Of a stretch of 64,000 nt of DNA, positions 1 through 7,475 are shown in pieces; the first letter of the stretch is position 1, and every line of letters begins with the position of its first letter. Source of the stretch: an uncultured Paracoccaceae bacterium (GTDB taxonomy: Bacteria > Pseudomonadota > Alphaproteobacteria > Rhodobacterales > Rhodobacteraceae); contig CANMTD010000004.1 of the NCBI GenBank assembly GCA_947500775.1, positions 292,309 through 356,308 on the forward strand, given 5' to 3'. The notes beneath the pieces are model-generated. The model did no database searches. It had not been told where the DNA came from and saw nothing but the letters and a program-made list of their open reading frames with translations. Both the position numbers and the translations under genes were made by a program.

Positions 1-84
1 TCAGGAGATGTGATCGGTCTGAGCCGTGACTATCCAAGGGCAAAACACTTTGCTCCGGAGCGGATTACGGCAAGCTGGAGCTGA
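1..84 (+). CDS. Possible 3' end of an upstream gene (partial)
   Basis: The first plus-strand frame is open from the window edge to a TGA at 82-84, three bases before the next start codon. The 27 residues (ending in FAPERITASWS) resemble a real C-terminus in composition, and the tight spacing to the amphi-Trp gene would fit an operon. I do not recognise the family, and 27 open codons could also be chance. Confidence 0.3.
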   Translation, partial: SGDVIGLSRDYPRAKHFAPERITASWS

Positions 85-86
85 AC

Positions 87-359
87 ATGGCCAAAGAGAC
101 GACACGTTTTACGCATGAGTCCCTTCAGGATGCCAAGACGATCAAATCACTGCTGACCGCGCTGACCAAAGGGTTTTCCAAAGGCGAACTGACTCTGTCC
201 GACGATCAGGACGAACTGGTGCTACACCCCAGCGGCCTTATGGCCGTGCGGATCAAGGCCGAACGCGAAGACGGTCAGTGCACGGTCAATCTGCGTGTGT
301 CCTGGGCCGATCAGCCAAGCCAGCCCATCGCCAAAGGCACCCCGAAAATCGCGTCCTAG
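87..359 (+). CDS. amphi-Trp domain-containing small protein
   Basis: This 90-residue cytosolic protein matches the pattern of the amphi-Trp domain family: an N-terminal helix rich in Lys, Thr and Leu (about residues 10-30), then a short beta region with GELTLSDDQDELVLHPSG, then IKAE...CTVNLRVSW. The biochemical role of the family is not established. The ATG at 87 has GGAG at 77-80, six bases upstream. The gene is complete, with a TAG stop. It lies just outside the putative tRNA-integrated relic and has ordinary base composition for this genome, so it is probably native. The family call comes from pattern recognition only. Confidence 0.7.
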   Translation: MAKETTRFTHESLQDAKTIKSLLTALTKGFSKGELTLSDDQDELVLHPSGLMAVRIKAEREDGQCTVNLRVSWADQPSQPIAKGTPKIAS

Positions 360-410
360 GGCTGCGGCCATCGACCCACAAACCTGTCTGACACTCTGCA
401 ACATTCCGAA

Positions 411-426
411 TGGTGACCCCGGCAGG
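411..426. repeat. 16-bp partial copy of the tRNA-Arg 3' end (putative att half-site)
   Basis: The 16 bases TGGTGACCCCGGCAGG are identical to 1930-1945, which is the CCA end, acceptor stem and start of the T arm of the tRNA-Arg(CCT) gene. Both copies have the same orientation. A short direct copy of a tRNA 3' end some 1.5 kb downstream of the tRNA is the usual mark left by a tyrosine-integrase element. No integrase gene remains between the copies. Confidence 0.6.
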
Positions 427-455
427 GTAGCCACTGACATTGAAAATAAAAAAGC

Positions 456-1557
456 TTGAAGTGTGTTGATGATGGTGGAGGTGGGCTTTGTGCAAGGCAA
501 CGTTGTGCACATCTAGAATGCGGCACTAGATCACTCCTGCAACAGCACTTCGACAAATCCATCGAGGGTGTGTTTGGCTCGTCTCCAATTACCGACGTGT
601 GCATCGATCAACCGCCAAAAGTCTTGTCCATGGTCGTGATGTTTCAGATGCGCAAAATCGACTACGCTGCATACTTTAAGCTGACGAAGCAGCCATTACC
701 CGACAATAGGCGTCATATACTTGAGAAGCTGGAGTCAGATGGCCTCATCAAGAAGGATGTCGGGGACCGTTGGAACATCCTCAATTTGGGTGCCATCCTC
801 TTTGCCACTGACATGACCATGTTTTAGGGGAGCCTAGCACGCAAGGCCGTTCGGTTTGTTAAGTATGAGGGTACCGATAGAACTACACCAGTGACACATA
901 GACGGGATGGTCAGAAGGGTTATGCCTCAGGGTTTGAAGGTCTGCTGGGGTATATCAACGGATTGTTGCCGCAGAACGAGCTTATAGGTCAGGCACTTCG
1001 AGAAACGCATCCACTCTTCCCCCAGTTGTCAGTTCGGGAGTTGGTAGCCAATGCACTGATTCACCAAGACATGACGATCACGGGTGCGGGGCCATTGATC
1101 GAACTATTTTCTGATCGCCTTGAGATCACCAATCCAGATTGTCCATTGGTTGATACGGACCGTATGATCGACCTGCCTCCTCGATCTCGTAATGAAGCCA
1201 TTGCATCACTCATGCGACGTATGGGTATGTGCGAGGAACAAGGGAGTGGGCTGGACAAAGTGTTCCGTGAAGTGGAAATGTTCCAGCTTCCTGCACCGCT
1301 GCTAAAGGCGAACAACGACTCTATGCAGGTTGTTCTTTATGGTCCTAGAACGTGTCAGAGCTTGCTATTTCCACTCAGTGCTTCAGTCGATGGCGGGTGA
1401 ACGTATGCGAAACTCTACCCTGTGTGAACGTCTGGGCATTGATCCCAAGAATGCCGCACAAGCTACGACAGTTATCCGCAAAACGATGGATGATGGGTTG
1501 ATCAAGTATGTTGATGAAGATCATCCACGTGCGGGATACCATCCTTGGTGGCACTAG
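456..1557 (+). pseudogene. Broken RecG-like / AlbA-type ATP-binding protein (COG2865-like)
   Basis: From about 654 onward the translation follows the ATP-binding half of the RecG-like putative transcriptional regulators that carry an AlbA_2 N-domain: a winged-helix part (YFKLTKQPLPDNR, then WNILNLGAILFA), a HATPase-like part (LSVRELVANALIHQD, RLEITNPD, EEQGSGLDKVF) and a C-terminal winged helix ending HPWWH. The AlbA_2 domain itself is absent. Two lesions are visible. An in-frame TAG at 825-827 precedes GSLARKAVRF in the same frame. A frame change lies near 1340-1355, where VVLYGP in one frame jumps to ERVRACYFH in the next, apparently with some codons lost. Sequence upstream of about 650 is not recognisable. 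The gene lies between the two att-like repeats, so it is probably cargo of the degraded element. Confidence 0.8.
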
Positions 1558-1929
1558 TTTCTTGATCCACTCTTGATCCTCGACTGCTGTTTGGCCCCTT
1601 ACAATCGATTGTAACCCATGTTTGCAGGCGCTTAGTGACTACTTCGTACGCTCATTTTTCTTGATCCACTCTTGATCCTACAGCGCATCAGCACTCACCT
1701 TAGACCTGATAGCACCAAATCTAGTGCACAACTCCTGCCATCAAACAGTGAGTGGTGGCCACTGTTCTTGATCCACTCTTGAACACTTCCCAGCACCTAT
1801 ATGTCAGGAATAGGTATAGTTTCTGACATACCGATACCTTTACGTCAGAAGATCACGACGAAGATGGTTTTACACACCTTTTCACACACTTCGGTGTGTA
1901 TCCACTTTATCCAATGATATCAGTAAGGC
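1558..1929. other. Repeat-rich non-coding end of the tRNA-integrated relic
   Basis: These 372 bases hold no credible gene and are A+T-richer than the flanks. They contain three copies of a paired repeat (1561, 1660, 1767), a perfect 16-bp palindrome TTACAATCGATTGTAA at 1599-1614, an inverted repeat with arms ATGTCAGGAA/TTTCTGACAT at about 1801-1829, and a hairpin ACACAC-TTCG-GTGTGT near 1885-1900. The repeats sit directly inside the tRNA-proximal att copy, where integrase arm sites, replication iterons or regulator sites of an element would be expected. Which of these applies is not resolved. Confidence 0.6.
1561..1785. repeat. Three spaced copies of a paired CTTGATCC repeat
   Basis: CTTGATCCACTCTTGATCC occurs at 1561-1579 and 1660-1678. 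A third copy, differing in the last bases (CTTGATCCACTCTTGAAC), begins at 1767. Within each copy the octamer CTTGATCC recurs 11 bases apart, about one helical turn, so each unit looks like a pair of protein-binding half-sites. The units are 99 and 107 bases apart. Confidence 0.75.
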
Positions 1930-2006
1930 TGGTGACCCCGGCAGGATTCGAACCTGCAACCTGCCCCTTAGGAGGGGGCTGCTCTATCCAGTTGAGCCAC
2001 GGGGCC
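1930..2006 (-). tRNA. tRNA-Arg (anticodon CCT)
   Basis: The minus strand folds as a complete tRNA. The acceptor stem GGCCCCG pairs with CGGGGTC (one G-U), the D arm contains GGCTCAACTGGATAGAGC, the anticodon arm GCCCC-CTCCTAA-GGGGC shows anticodon CCT, and the T arm contains GGTTCGAATCC. The discriminator A is followed by an encoded CCA, giving 77 bases. It reads AGG codons. Its 3' end is duplicated at 411-426, so it appears to have served as an integration site. Confidence 0.95.
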
Positions 2007-2100
2007 TTGCGGCTCCTTTGTTGCGGGAAAGCGCACGGGTTTCAACCCTTCTTGGCCGGGGATCCGGCAACAGACAGGCAAGCTTGTACATCGCCATTAT

Positions 2101-2110
2101 TTAGCGCTAA
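2101..2110. promoter_or_regulatory. Candidate LacI-family operator upstream of the LacI-type gene
   Basis: TTAGCGCTAA is a perfect 10-bp palindrome with a central CG, the layout expected for LacI-family operators. It lies 33 bases before the proposed start of the LacI-type regulator, so it could mediate autoregulation. No binding data can be read from sequence, and the assignment rests on symmetry and position. Confidence 0.45.
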
Positions 2111-2143
2111 CTATAGGCATCGTTCCTGATCGAAAGCACGCCA

Positions 2144-3181
2144 TTGACCAGCCCGATGCCGACCCGCGCCGCCCGCCCCCTGACCCTTCGTGATGTGTCC
2201 GAAGCCTCGGGCGTCAGTGAAATGACGGTCAGCCGCGTGCTGCGCAATCGTGGGGATGTCAGCGAAGCCACCCGCCAGAAGGTGTTGGAGGCCGCAAAAC
2301 GGCTGGGTTATGTGCCCAACAAGATCGCCGGGGCGCTTGCCTCGCAACGGGTCAATCTGGTGGCCGTGATCATCCCGTCGCTGTCCAACATGGTCTTCCC
2401 CGAGGTGATGACCGGCATCTCTGATGTGCTGGAGGAATCGCCGCTGCAACCGGTCGTGGGCGTCACCCATTACCGCCCCGAACGCGAAGAGGCGGTGCTG
2501 TATGAAATGCTGTCGTGGCGCCCGTCGGGCGTGATCATCGCCGGGCTGGAACACAGCGAGGCGGCACACGCCATGCTGGCCAATGCCGGCATTCCGATTG
2601 TCGAAATCATGGACGTCGACGGCGAACCGGTGGATTCCATGGTCGGCATCTCGCACCGCCGCGCGGGCGCGATGATGGCGGCGGAGATTGCCAAGGCCGG
2701 GTATCGCCACATCGGGTTCATGGGCACGAAAATGCCGCTGGACCACCGCGCGCGCAAACGCTTCGAAGGGCTGACCGAGGCGCTGGCCAAGCAGGGCATA
2801 GAAATGTCGGATCAGGAGTTTTATTCCGGCGGCTCCAGCCTTGCCAAAGGGCGCGAGATGACAGCCGCGATGCTGAAACGGTCGCCCGATCTGGATTTCC
2901 TTTACTACTCAAACGACATGATCGCGGCGGGCGGGTTGTTGCATTGTCTGGACGCGGGGATCGACATCCCCGGCCAGATCGGATTGGCCGGGTTCAACGG
3001 GATCGAACTGCTCGACGGGATGCCCCAGCAACTGGCAACCATGGATGCCTGCCGCCGCGAAGTTGGGCGCAAGGCGGCCGAGATCATTTTCAAATGCAGC
3101 GAAGCAAATGAACCAAATGCCGGGGAACGGATTGAACTGACCCCAAAGCTGAGCTTCGGGGACACGCTAAAACGGCGCTAG
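2144..3181 (+). CDS. LacI-family transcriptional regulator (GntR-like)
   Basis: The product is a DNA-binding repressor with a ligand-binding periplasmic-binding-protein-like core. The N-terminal helix-turn-helix reads LRDVSEASGVSEMTVSRVL, followed by the hinge-helix region YVPNKIAGALASQR (about residues 60-75). The effector core runs to the end with VAVIIPSLSNMVFPEV, RHIGFMG and IGLAGFNGIE. The 345-residue length is normal for the family and closest in style to gluconate-type regulators. The start is uncertain: TTG at 2144 or ATG at 2156, neither with a strong ribosome binding site. It stands alone, since the next genes are for glycosyl transfer, so its regulon is not shown by context. Confidence 0.85.
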   Translation: MTSPMPTRAARPLTLRDVSEASGVSEMTVSRVLRNRGDVSEATRQKVLEAAKRLGYVPNKIAGALASQRVNLVAVIIPSLSNMVFPEVMTGISDVLEESPLQPVVGVTHYRPEREEAVLYEMLSWRPSGVIIAGLEHSEAAHAMLANAGIPIVEIMDVDGEPVDSMVGISHRRAGAMMAAEIAKAGYRHIGFMGTKMPLDHRARKRFEGLTEALAKQGIEMSDQEFYSGGSSLAKGREMTAAMLKRSPDLDFLYYSNDMIAAGGLLHCLDAGIDIPGQIGLAGFNGIELLDGMPQQLATMDACRREVGRKAAEIIFKCSEANEPNAGERIELTPKLSFGDTLKRR

Positions 3182-3270
3182 GGGATCAGGCGGACAGTGG
3201 ACATGCCCTGTCCTATGGTGTTTAAGCCGCCGGGAATTAGACCGCACAGCGGTGATGCATGAGGCCATAA

Positions 3271-4017
3271 ATGACGTCTGTCTCGATCATCATTCCGATG
3301 AAAAACGAATCCGAAAATGTGGATGCATTGGTCACCGAAATCGCGCAGGCCTGCGCCACGCTGGATGCCTATGAAATCATCATCATCGACGATGGGTCCA
3401 CCGACGACACCGCCGCGAAGATCCGCGCGCTGAAAGCGGCCCACCCGACGCTGCGCCTGTTGCAGCATCCCAATTCGGGCGGCCAAAGCGCGGGCGTGCA
3501 CAGCGGTGTTCTGGCGGCAAAAGGTCAGGTCATCTGCACCCTTGACGGCGATGGCCAGAACCCGCCCGCCGAATTGCCCAAGCTGTTCACGCCGCTGTTG
3601 AACGACAAAACCGGGCGGCTGGGGCTGGTGGCCGGGCAGCGGGTGGACCGTCAGGATACCGCATCGAAAAAGATCGCGTCAAAGCTGGCCAACGGGCTGC
3701 GGGCGCGGCTGTTGAAGGACGGAACCCGCGACACCGGCTGCGGGCTGAAAGGGTTCCGCCGCGACGCGTTTCTGCGCCTGCCCTATTTCGATCACATGCA
3801 CCGCTATCTGCCCGCCTTGTTCAAACGCGATGGCTGGGAAATCGCGCTGGTCGATGTGTCCCATCGCGAACGGCAGGGCGGCACGTCGAAATACAGCAAT
3901 CTGCAGCGCGCCCTGGTCGGCATCTATGATCTGATCGGCGTGGCGTGGCTGATCCGCCGCCGCAAGAAGGCGCAGCCGACCGAGGCCGATCTGAGCACCG
4001 GCGCCTCCGATGTCTGA
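3271..4017 (+). CDS. Glycosyltransferase family 2 (dolichyl-/polyprenyl-phosphate mannose synthase-like)
   Basis: A GT-A fold transferase expected to move a sugar from a nucleotide donor to a polyprenyl phosphate at the inner face of the cytoplasmic membrane. It begins with VSIIIPMKNESENVDALV, then EIIIIDDGSTDDT, then the DXD-type metal site ICTLDGDGQNPP (about residues 85-97), and later DTGCGLKGFRR and the HRERQGGTSKYS motif of DPM1-like enzymes. At 248 residues without C-terminal membrane spans it is the short form. Its end overlaps the lipid-A-synthase N-domain gene by 8 bases, and a GT39 gene follows, so the three are probably one operon that builds and uses a lipid-linked sugar. Confidence 0.85.
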   Translation: MTSVSIIIPMKNESENVDALVTEIAQACATLDAYEIIIIDDGSTDDTAAKIRALKAAHPTLRLLQHPNSGGQSAGVHSGVLAAKGQVICTLDGDGQNPPAELPKLFTPLLNDKTGRLGLVAGQRVDRQDTASKKIASKLANGLRARLLKDGTRDTGCGLKGFRRDAFLRLPYFDHMHRYLPALFKRDGWEIALVDVSHRERQGGTSKYSNLQRALVGIYDLIGVAWLIRRRKKAQPTEADLSTGASDV

Positions 4018-4315
4018 GGTCATCTTTTCCTGGCTGAAAGTGGCCAATTGGGTCGAATTCTGGTGGGTCATGATCGGTCTGGGTGGGCAGTTGCTGTTCA
4101 CCGCGCGGTTTCTGGTGCAATGGATCGCATCGGAAAGGGCCGGGAAATCGGTGGTTCCGCTGGCGTTCTGGTATTTCTCGATCGCGGGCGGCGTCATCCT
4201 GTTTGCCTATGCGCTGTACCGGCAGGACCCGGTGTTCATTCTGGGTCAGTCGATGGGGCTGTTCATCTATATTCGCAATCTCTGGCTGATCCATGCCGAA
4301 AACCGAAACGCCTGA
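4010..4315 (+). CDS. Lipid-A-disaccharide synthase N-terminal domain (LAB_N) membrane protein
   Basis: A 101-residue protein with three predicted membrane segments: around WVMIGLGGQLLFTARFLVQW, VPLAFWYFSIAGGVILFAYALY and VFILGQSMGLFIYIRNLWL. The conserved pattern FxxRFxxQWxxSE...S.P..FW is that of the LAB_N family, which is usually found next to DPM1-like and ArnT-like transferases. Its exact role is not settled; by context it may help flip or bind the lipid-linked sugar. It overlaps the GT2 gene by 8 bases and the GT39 gene by 23 bases, which implies translational coupling. Confidence 0.85.
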   Translation: MSEVIFSWLKVANWVEFWWVMIGLGGQLLFTARFLVQWIASERAGKSVVPLAFWYFSIAGGVILFAYALYRQDPVFILGQSMGLFIYIRNLWLIHAENRNA

Positions 4316-5747
4316 GCACGCGGGCTGGCTGTTGCCCGCAATGCTGTTGGTTCTGGCGCTGACCGCGGCGCGCGTCATCCTGTTGGCGACCAACCGGATG
4401 GACCTGTTCGTGGACGAGGCCCAGTATTGGCTGTGGGGGCAGGAACTGGCGTTCGGCTATTACTCCAAACCACCCATGATCGGCTGGCTGATCCGTGCCG
4501 TGACCGATCTGGCGGGCAGCGACGCGCCGTTCTGGGTACGCGTACCGGCCCCGGTGCTGCATGGGGTGACCGCGCTGATACTGGGGGGCATTGCCGCGCG
4601 GTTGTATGATGCGCGGGCCGCACTGCTGGTGGTCGCCGGATATATCACCCTGCCGATGGTGGCGGTCGGGTCGATCCTGATGTCGACCGATACGGTGATG
4701 TTCCCGTTTCTGGCGCTGGCCCTGATGGGATATCTGCGGCTGCTGCGGCAGGAAAACCGCTGGGTTGCGCTGTTGACCGGTCTGGCGCTTGGGCTTGCCT
4801 TTCTGGCGAAATATGCGGCCATCTATTACCTGATCTGCGCGGGGCTGCTGGCGCTGGTGCGACCCGATGCGCGGCTGTCGACCCGCAGCATTCTGATCCT
4901 CTTGGGCGGCTTTCTGATCACGATCTCGCCCAACATCCTGTGGAACCTGCAAAACGGGTTTTCGACCCTGCAACATACCTTGGACAACGCCGCCTGGGTG
5001 CGCGATCCCGGTGCCCGCGCGGGGCTGAACCCCGGCAGCCTGCTGTCCTTTGTCGGCGCACAGTTCGCGGTCTTTGGCCCGGTGCTGTTCGGCGCCTTGA
5101 TCTGGCTAAGCCTTCGCGCGCGCCGCAGCGATGCCCGCCGCCGGACACTGCTGTTCTTCAGCCTTCCGATCCTTGCGATCGTCTGCGTTCAGGCCCTGCT
5201 GTCCAATGCCTATGCCAACTGGGCGGCCAGCGCCTATCTGGCGGGTACGCTGGTGGTGCTGCCGTGGTTGCCGCGCCCCTGGCTTATCCTGTCGTTCGTG
5301 GTGAATGGAGGCCTCTCACTGGCCCTGCCCGTGATTGGCAGCTTTGCCGAGGATGTGACCCTTGGCAACAAACACCCGGTGCTGGAACGCTATCTGGGCC
5401 GGGATGAGTTAAGTGCTGCGATTGTCGACAAAGCCGAAGATGCGGGCGCCGGTATCGTCATTGCCGAAAACCGGGACGTTCTGGCCGATCTGTTCTATTC
5501 CGCCCGCGACAGCGGGATCACCTTTTACGCGCTGCCGCCCCGCGCCCGCGCACCGCACCACTATGCGCTGAAATACCCCTATCCCGGCGGGACCCAGCCG
5601 GTGCTGTTTGTCACCTCGTCCCGCACCCCGCCGCCCTGCGCGCAGAACGGTACCGCCCCGGACCGGCTGGCACCGGCGGACGGAGCCTATCGCGGCAAGG
5701 CGTTCAATCTTTACCTTCTGCCCGGCACCTGTTGGTCAAACCCCTGA
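4293..5747 (+). CDS. Glycosyltransferase family 39 / ArnT-like integral membrane transferase
   Basis: A 484-residue multi-span GT-C enzyme expected to transfer a sugar from a polyprenyl-phosphate donor to an acceptor (for example lipid A or another envelope molecule) on the periplasmic side. The first loop holds the acidic motif MDLFVDEAQYWLWGQEL, and the next segment has YYSKPPMIGWLIR, both typical of ArnT/PMT relatives. Many hydrophobic helices follow, and then a small soluble C-terminal part with four Cys. It starts inside the end of the LAB_N gene. The actual sugar and acceptor cannot be told from sequence. Confidence 0.85.
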   Translation: MPKTETPEHAGWLLPAMLLVLALTAARVILLATNRMDLFVDEAQYWLWGQELAFGYYSKPPMIGWLIRAVTDLAGSDAPFWVRVPAPVLHGVTALILGGIAARLYDARAALLVVAGYITLPMVAVGSILMSTDTVMFPFLALALMGYLRLLRQENRWVALLTGLALGLAFLAKYAAIYYLICAGLLALVRPDARLSTRSILILLGGFLITISPNILWNLQNGFSTLQHTLDNAAWVRDPGARAGLNPGSLLSFVGAQFAVFGPVLFGALIWLSLRARRSDARRRTLLFFSLPILAIVCVQALLSNAYANWAASAYLAGTLVVLPWLPRPWLILSFVVNGGLSLALPVIGSFAEDVTLGNKHPVLERYLGRDELSAAIVDKAEDAGAGIVIAENRDVLADLFYSARDSGITFYALPPRARAPHHYALKYPYPGGTQPVLFVTSSRTPPPCAQNGTAPDRLAPADGAYRGKAFNLYLLPGTCWSNP

Positions 5748-5845
5748 GACTTCACAATTTTGCGAATTGGCGCCTGTCAATTGCCCCCTTGGCCCAGCTA
5801 TGACATCAGGGATGGAACGCCAAATCGGGTTACAGGGGAAAACCG

Positions 5846-7465
5846 ATGCCACAGGAACAGCTTCGCGCCGCCGACGTCTTGGCCCAACGCCTGTATCAGG
5901 CCGGGTGCCGCCACGCCTTTGGCATGCCCGGGGGCGAGGTGCTGACGCTGGTCGATGCGCTGACCCGGGCGGGCATCGCCTTTACCCTGGCCAAACATGA
6001 AAACAACGCGGGCTTCATGGCCGAAGGGGTTTATCACCGTACCGGCGTGCCCGGCATTCTGGTGGCCACCGTCGGCCCCGGCGCGATGAACGCGGTCAAT
6101 GTGATCGCCAATGCCGAACAGGACCGGGTGCCGATGATCCTGCTGACCGGCTGCGTCGATGAGGATGAGGCGTTAAGCTATACCCATCAGGTTCTGGACC
6201 ACCAAAAGGTCTTTGCGCCAATCACCAAGGCCACATTCCGCATGACGGCGGCCGGGGCGGGCACGCTGGCCGACAAGGCCATCGCCATCGCGACCGAGGC
6301 GCGGCCCGGTCCGGTGCATATTGACGTGCCGATTTCCGTCGCCGACGCGCCTGCCGTCCCCTTGCCCCGCCATCGTCCCGCCGCCAGCGCGGTTGCCCCA
6401 GCCCCCGGCCCCGATCTGGACCGCGCGCGGGGCTGGCTGGCCTCGGCCGAGCGTCCGATCATGATCGTCGGGCTGGATGCGATGAACCAGAACGCGGGCG
6501 ATGATCTGCGCCGGTTCATCGACACCCACAACGTGCCCTTCATCACCACCTACAAGGCCAAGGGGCTGATCCCCGAAACCCATCCCTTGTGTCTGGGCGG
6601 CGCGGGTCTGTCGCCGCTGGCCGACCGGCATCTGCTGCCGCTGGTCCGCGCGGCCGACCTGATCCTTTGCGCAGGCTATGACCCGATCGAGATGCGCACC
6701 GGCTGGCGCGATGTCTGGGACCCCGATGCGGTGAATGTGATCGACATCAGCGCCGTGCCCAACCACCATTACATGCATCAGGCCGGGCTGAATTTCATCG
6801 CCGATACCGGCCCCAGCCTGCGCGCCTTGTCCGAAGGCGTGGCCCCGCGCCCGACATGGGAACAGGGCCAGATCGCCGCAACGCGATCCGCGCTGGCCAC
6901 GGCCTTTCCGGTGGATGAAAATTGGGGGCCTGCCGCGGTCATCGACGCCTGCCGCACCCACCTGCCGGACACCACGCTGGCCACGGTCGATTCCGGGGCG
7001 CACCGGATCTTGCTGTCGCAGATGTGGCAAACGTATGAGCCGCGCGGGCTGATGCAATCCTCGGGGCTGTGCACCATGGGCTGCGCCGTGCCGCTGGCCA
7101 TGGGGGTATCGGTCGCCGAACCGGACCGCCCGGTTGTATCCTTCTCGGGCGACGCCGGGTTTCTGATGGTCGCGGGCGAATTGGCCACCGCCGCCGAGCT
7201 GGGCCTGAAAACCATCTTCGTGGTCTTTGTCGACAGCAGTCTGGCCCTGATCGAGCTGAAACAGCGGCAACGGCAGATGGCCAACGCAGGCGTCGATTTC
7301 GCCACCCATGATTTTGCCGCCATCGGGCGCGCCTTTGGCGGGCAGGGCCACACGGCGACCAACCGCGATGAACTGGCCACGGCATTGCAGGCGGCGCAAT
7401 CGGCCGATGGCTTTACCGTCATTGCCGCCGTCATCGAACGCAACGCCTATGACGGCCGGATTTAA
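5846..7465 (+). CDS. Thiamine-diphosphate-dependent enzyme, acetolactate-synthase-like
   Basis: A 539-residue three-domain ThDP enzyme. The N-terminal PYR domain carries FGMPGGEVL and the catalytic-Glu motif TLAKHENNAGFMAEG (about residues 50-64), followed by GPGAMN. The middle FAD/DHAP-like domain spans about 190-320. The C-terminal PP domain has GDAGFLMVAGELATAAELGL and then VFVDSSL, where the usual Asn of the metal-binding motif appears as Asp. It is not a clear match to oxalyl-CoA decarboxylase or to a housekeeping IlvB with its small subunit. A CoA-transferase gene follows 10 bases downstream, so the substrate is probably a 2-keto or acyl compound handled as a CoA ester. Specificity is unknown. 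Confidence 0.8.
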   Translation: MPQEQLRAADVLAQRLYQAGCRHAFGMPGGEVLTLVDALTRAGIAFTLAKHENNAGFMAEGVYHRTGVPGILVATVGPGAMNAVNVIANAEQDRVPMILLTGCVDEDEALSYTHQVLDHQKVFAPITKATFRMTAAGAGTLADKAIAIATEARPGPVHIDVPISVADAPAVPLPRHRPAASAVAPAPGPDLDRARGWLASAERPIMIVGLDAMNQNAGDDLRRFIDTHNVPFITTYKAKGLIPETHPLCLGGAGLSPLADRHLLPLVRAADLILCAGYDPIEMRTGWRDVWDPDAVNVIDISAVPNHHYMHQAGLNFIADTGPSLRALSEGVAPRPTWEQGQIAATRSALATAFPVDENWGPAAVIDACRTHLPDTTLATVDSGAHRILLSQMWQTYEPRGLMQSSGLCTMGCAVPLAMGVSVAEPDRPVVSFSGDAGFLMVAGELATAAELGLKTIFVVFVDSSLALIELKQRQRQMANAGVDFATHDFAAIGRAFGGQGHTATNRDELATALQAAQSADGFTVIAAVIERNAYDGRI

Positions 7466-7475
7466 GGGGTAGACG

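Noticed and set aside
1512..1525. FnrL-like TTGATGAAGATCAT
   Set aside because: It departs from TTGAT-N4-ATCAA in the last bases and lies within the pseudogene coding sequence.
5846..7465. Oxalyl-CoA decarboxylase, suggested by the adjacent CoA-transferase
   Set aside because: The N-terminal and catalytic segments read like acetolactate-synthase relatives and do not show the oxalyl-CoA decarboxylase pattern.
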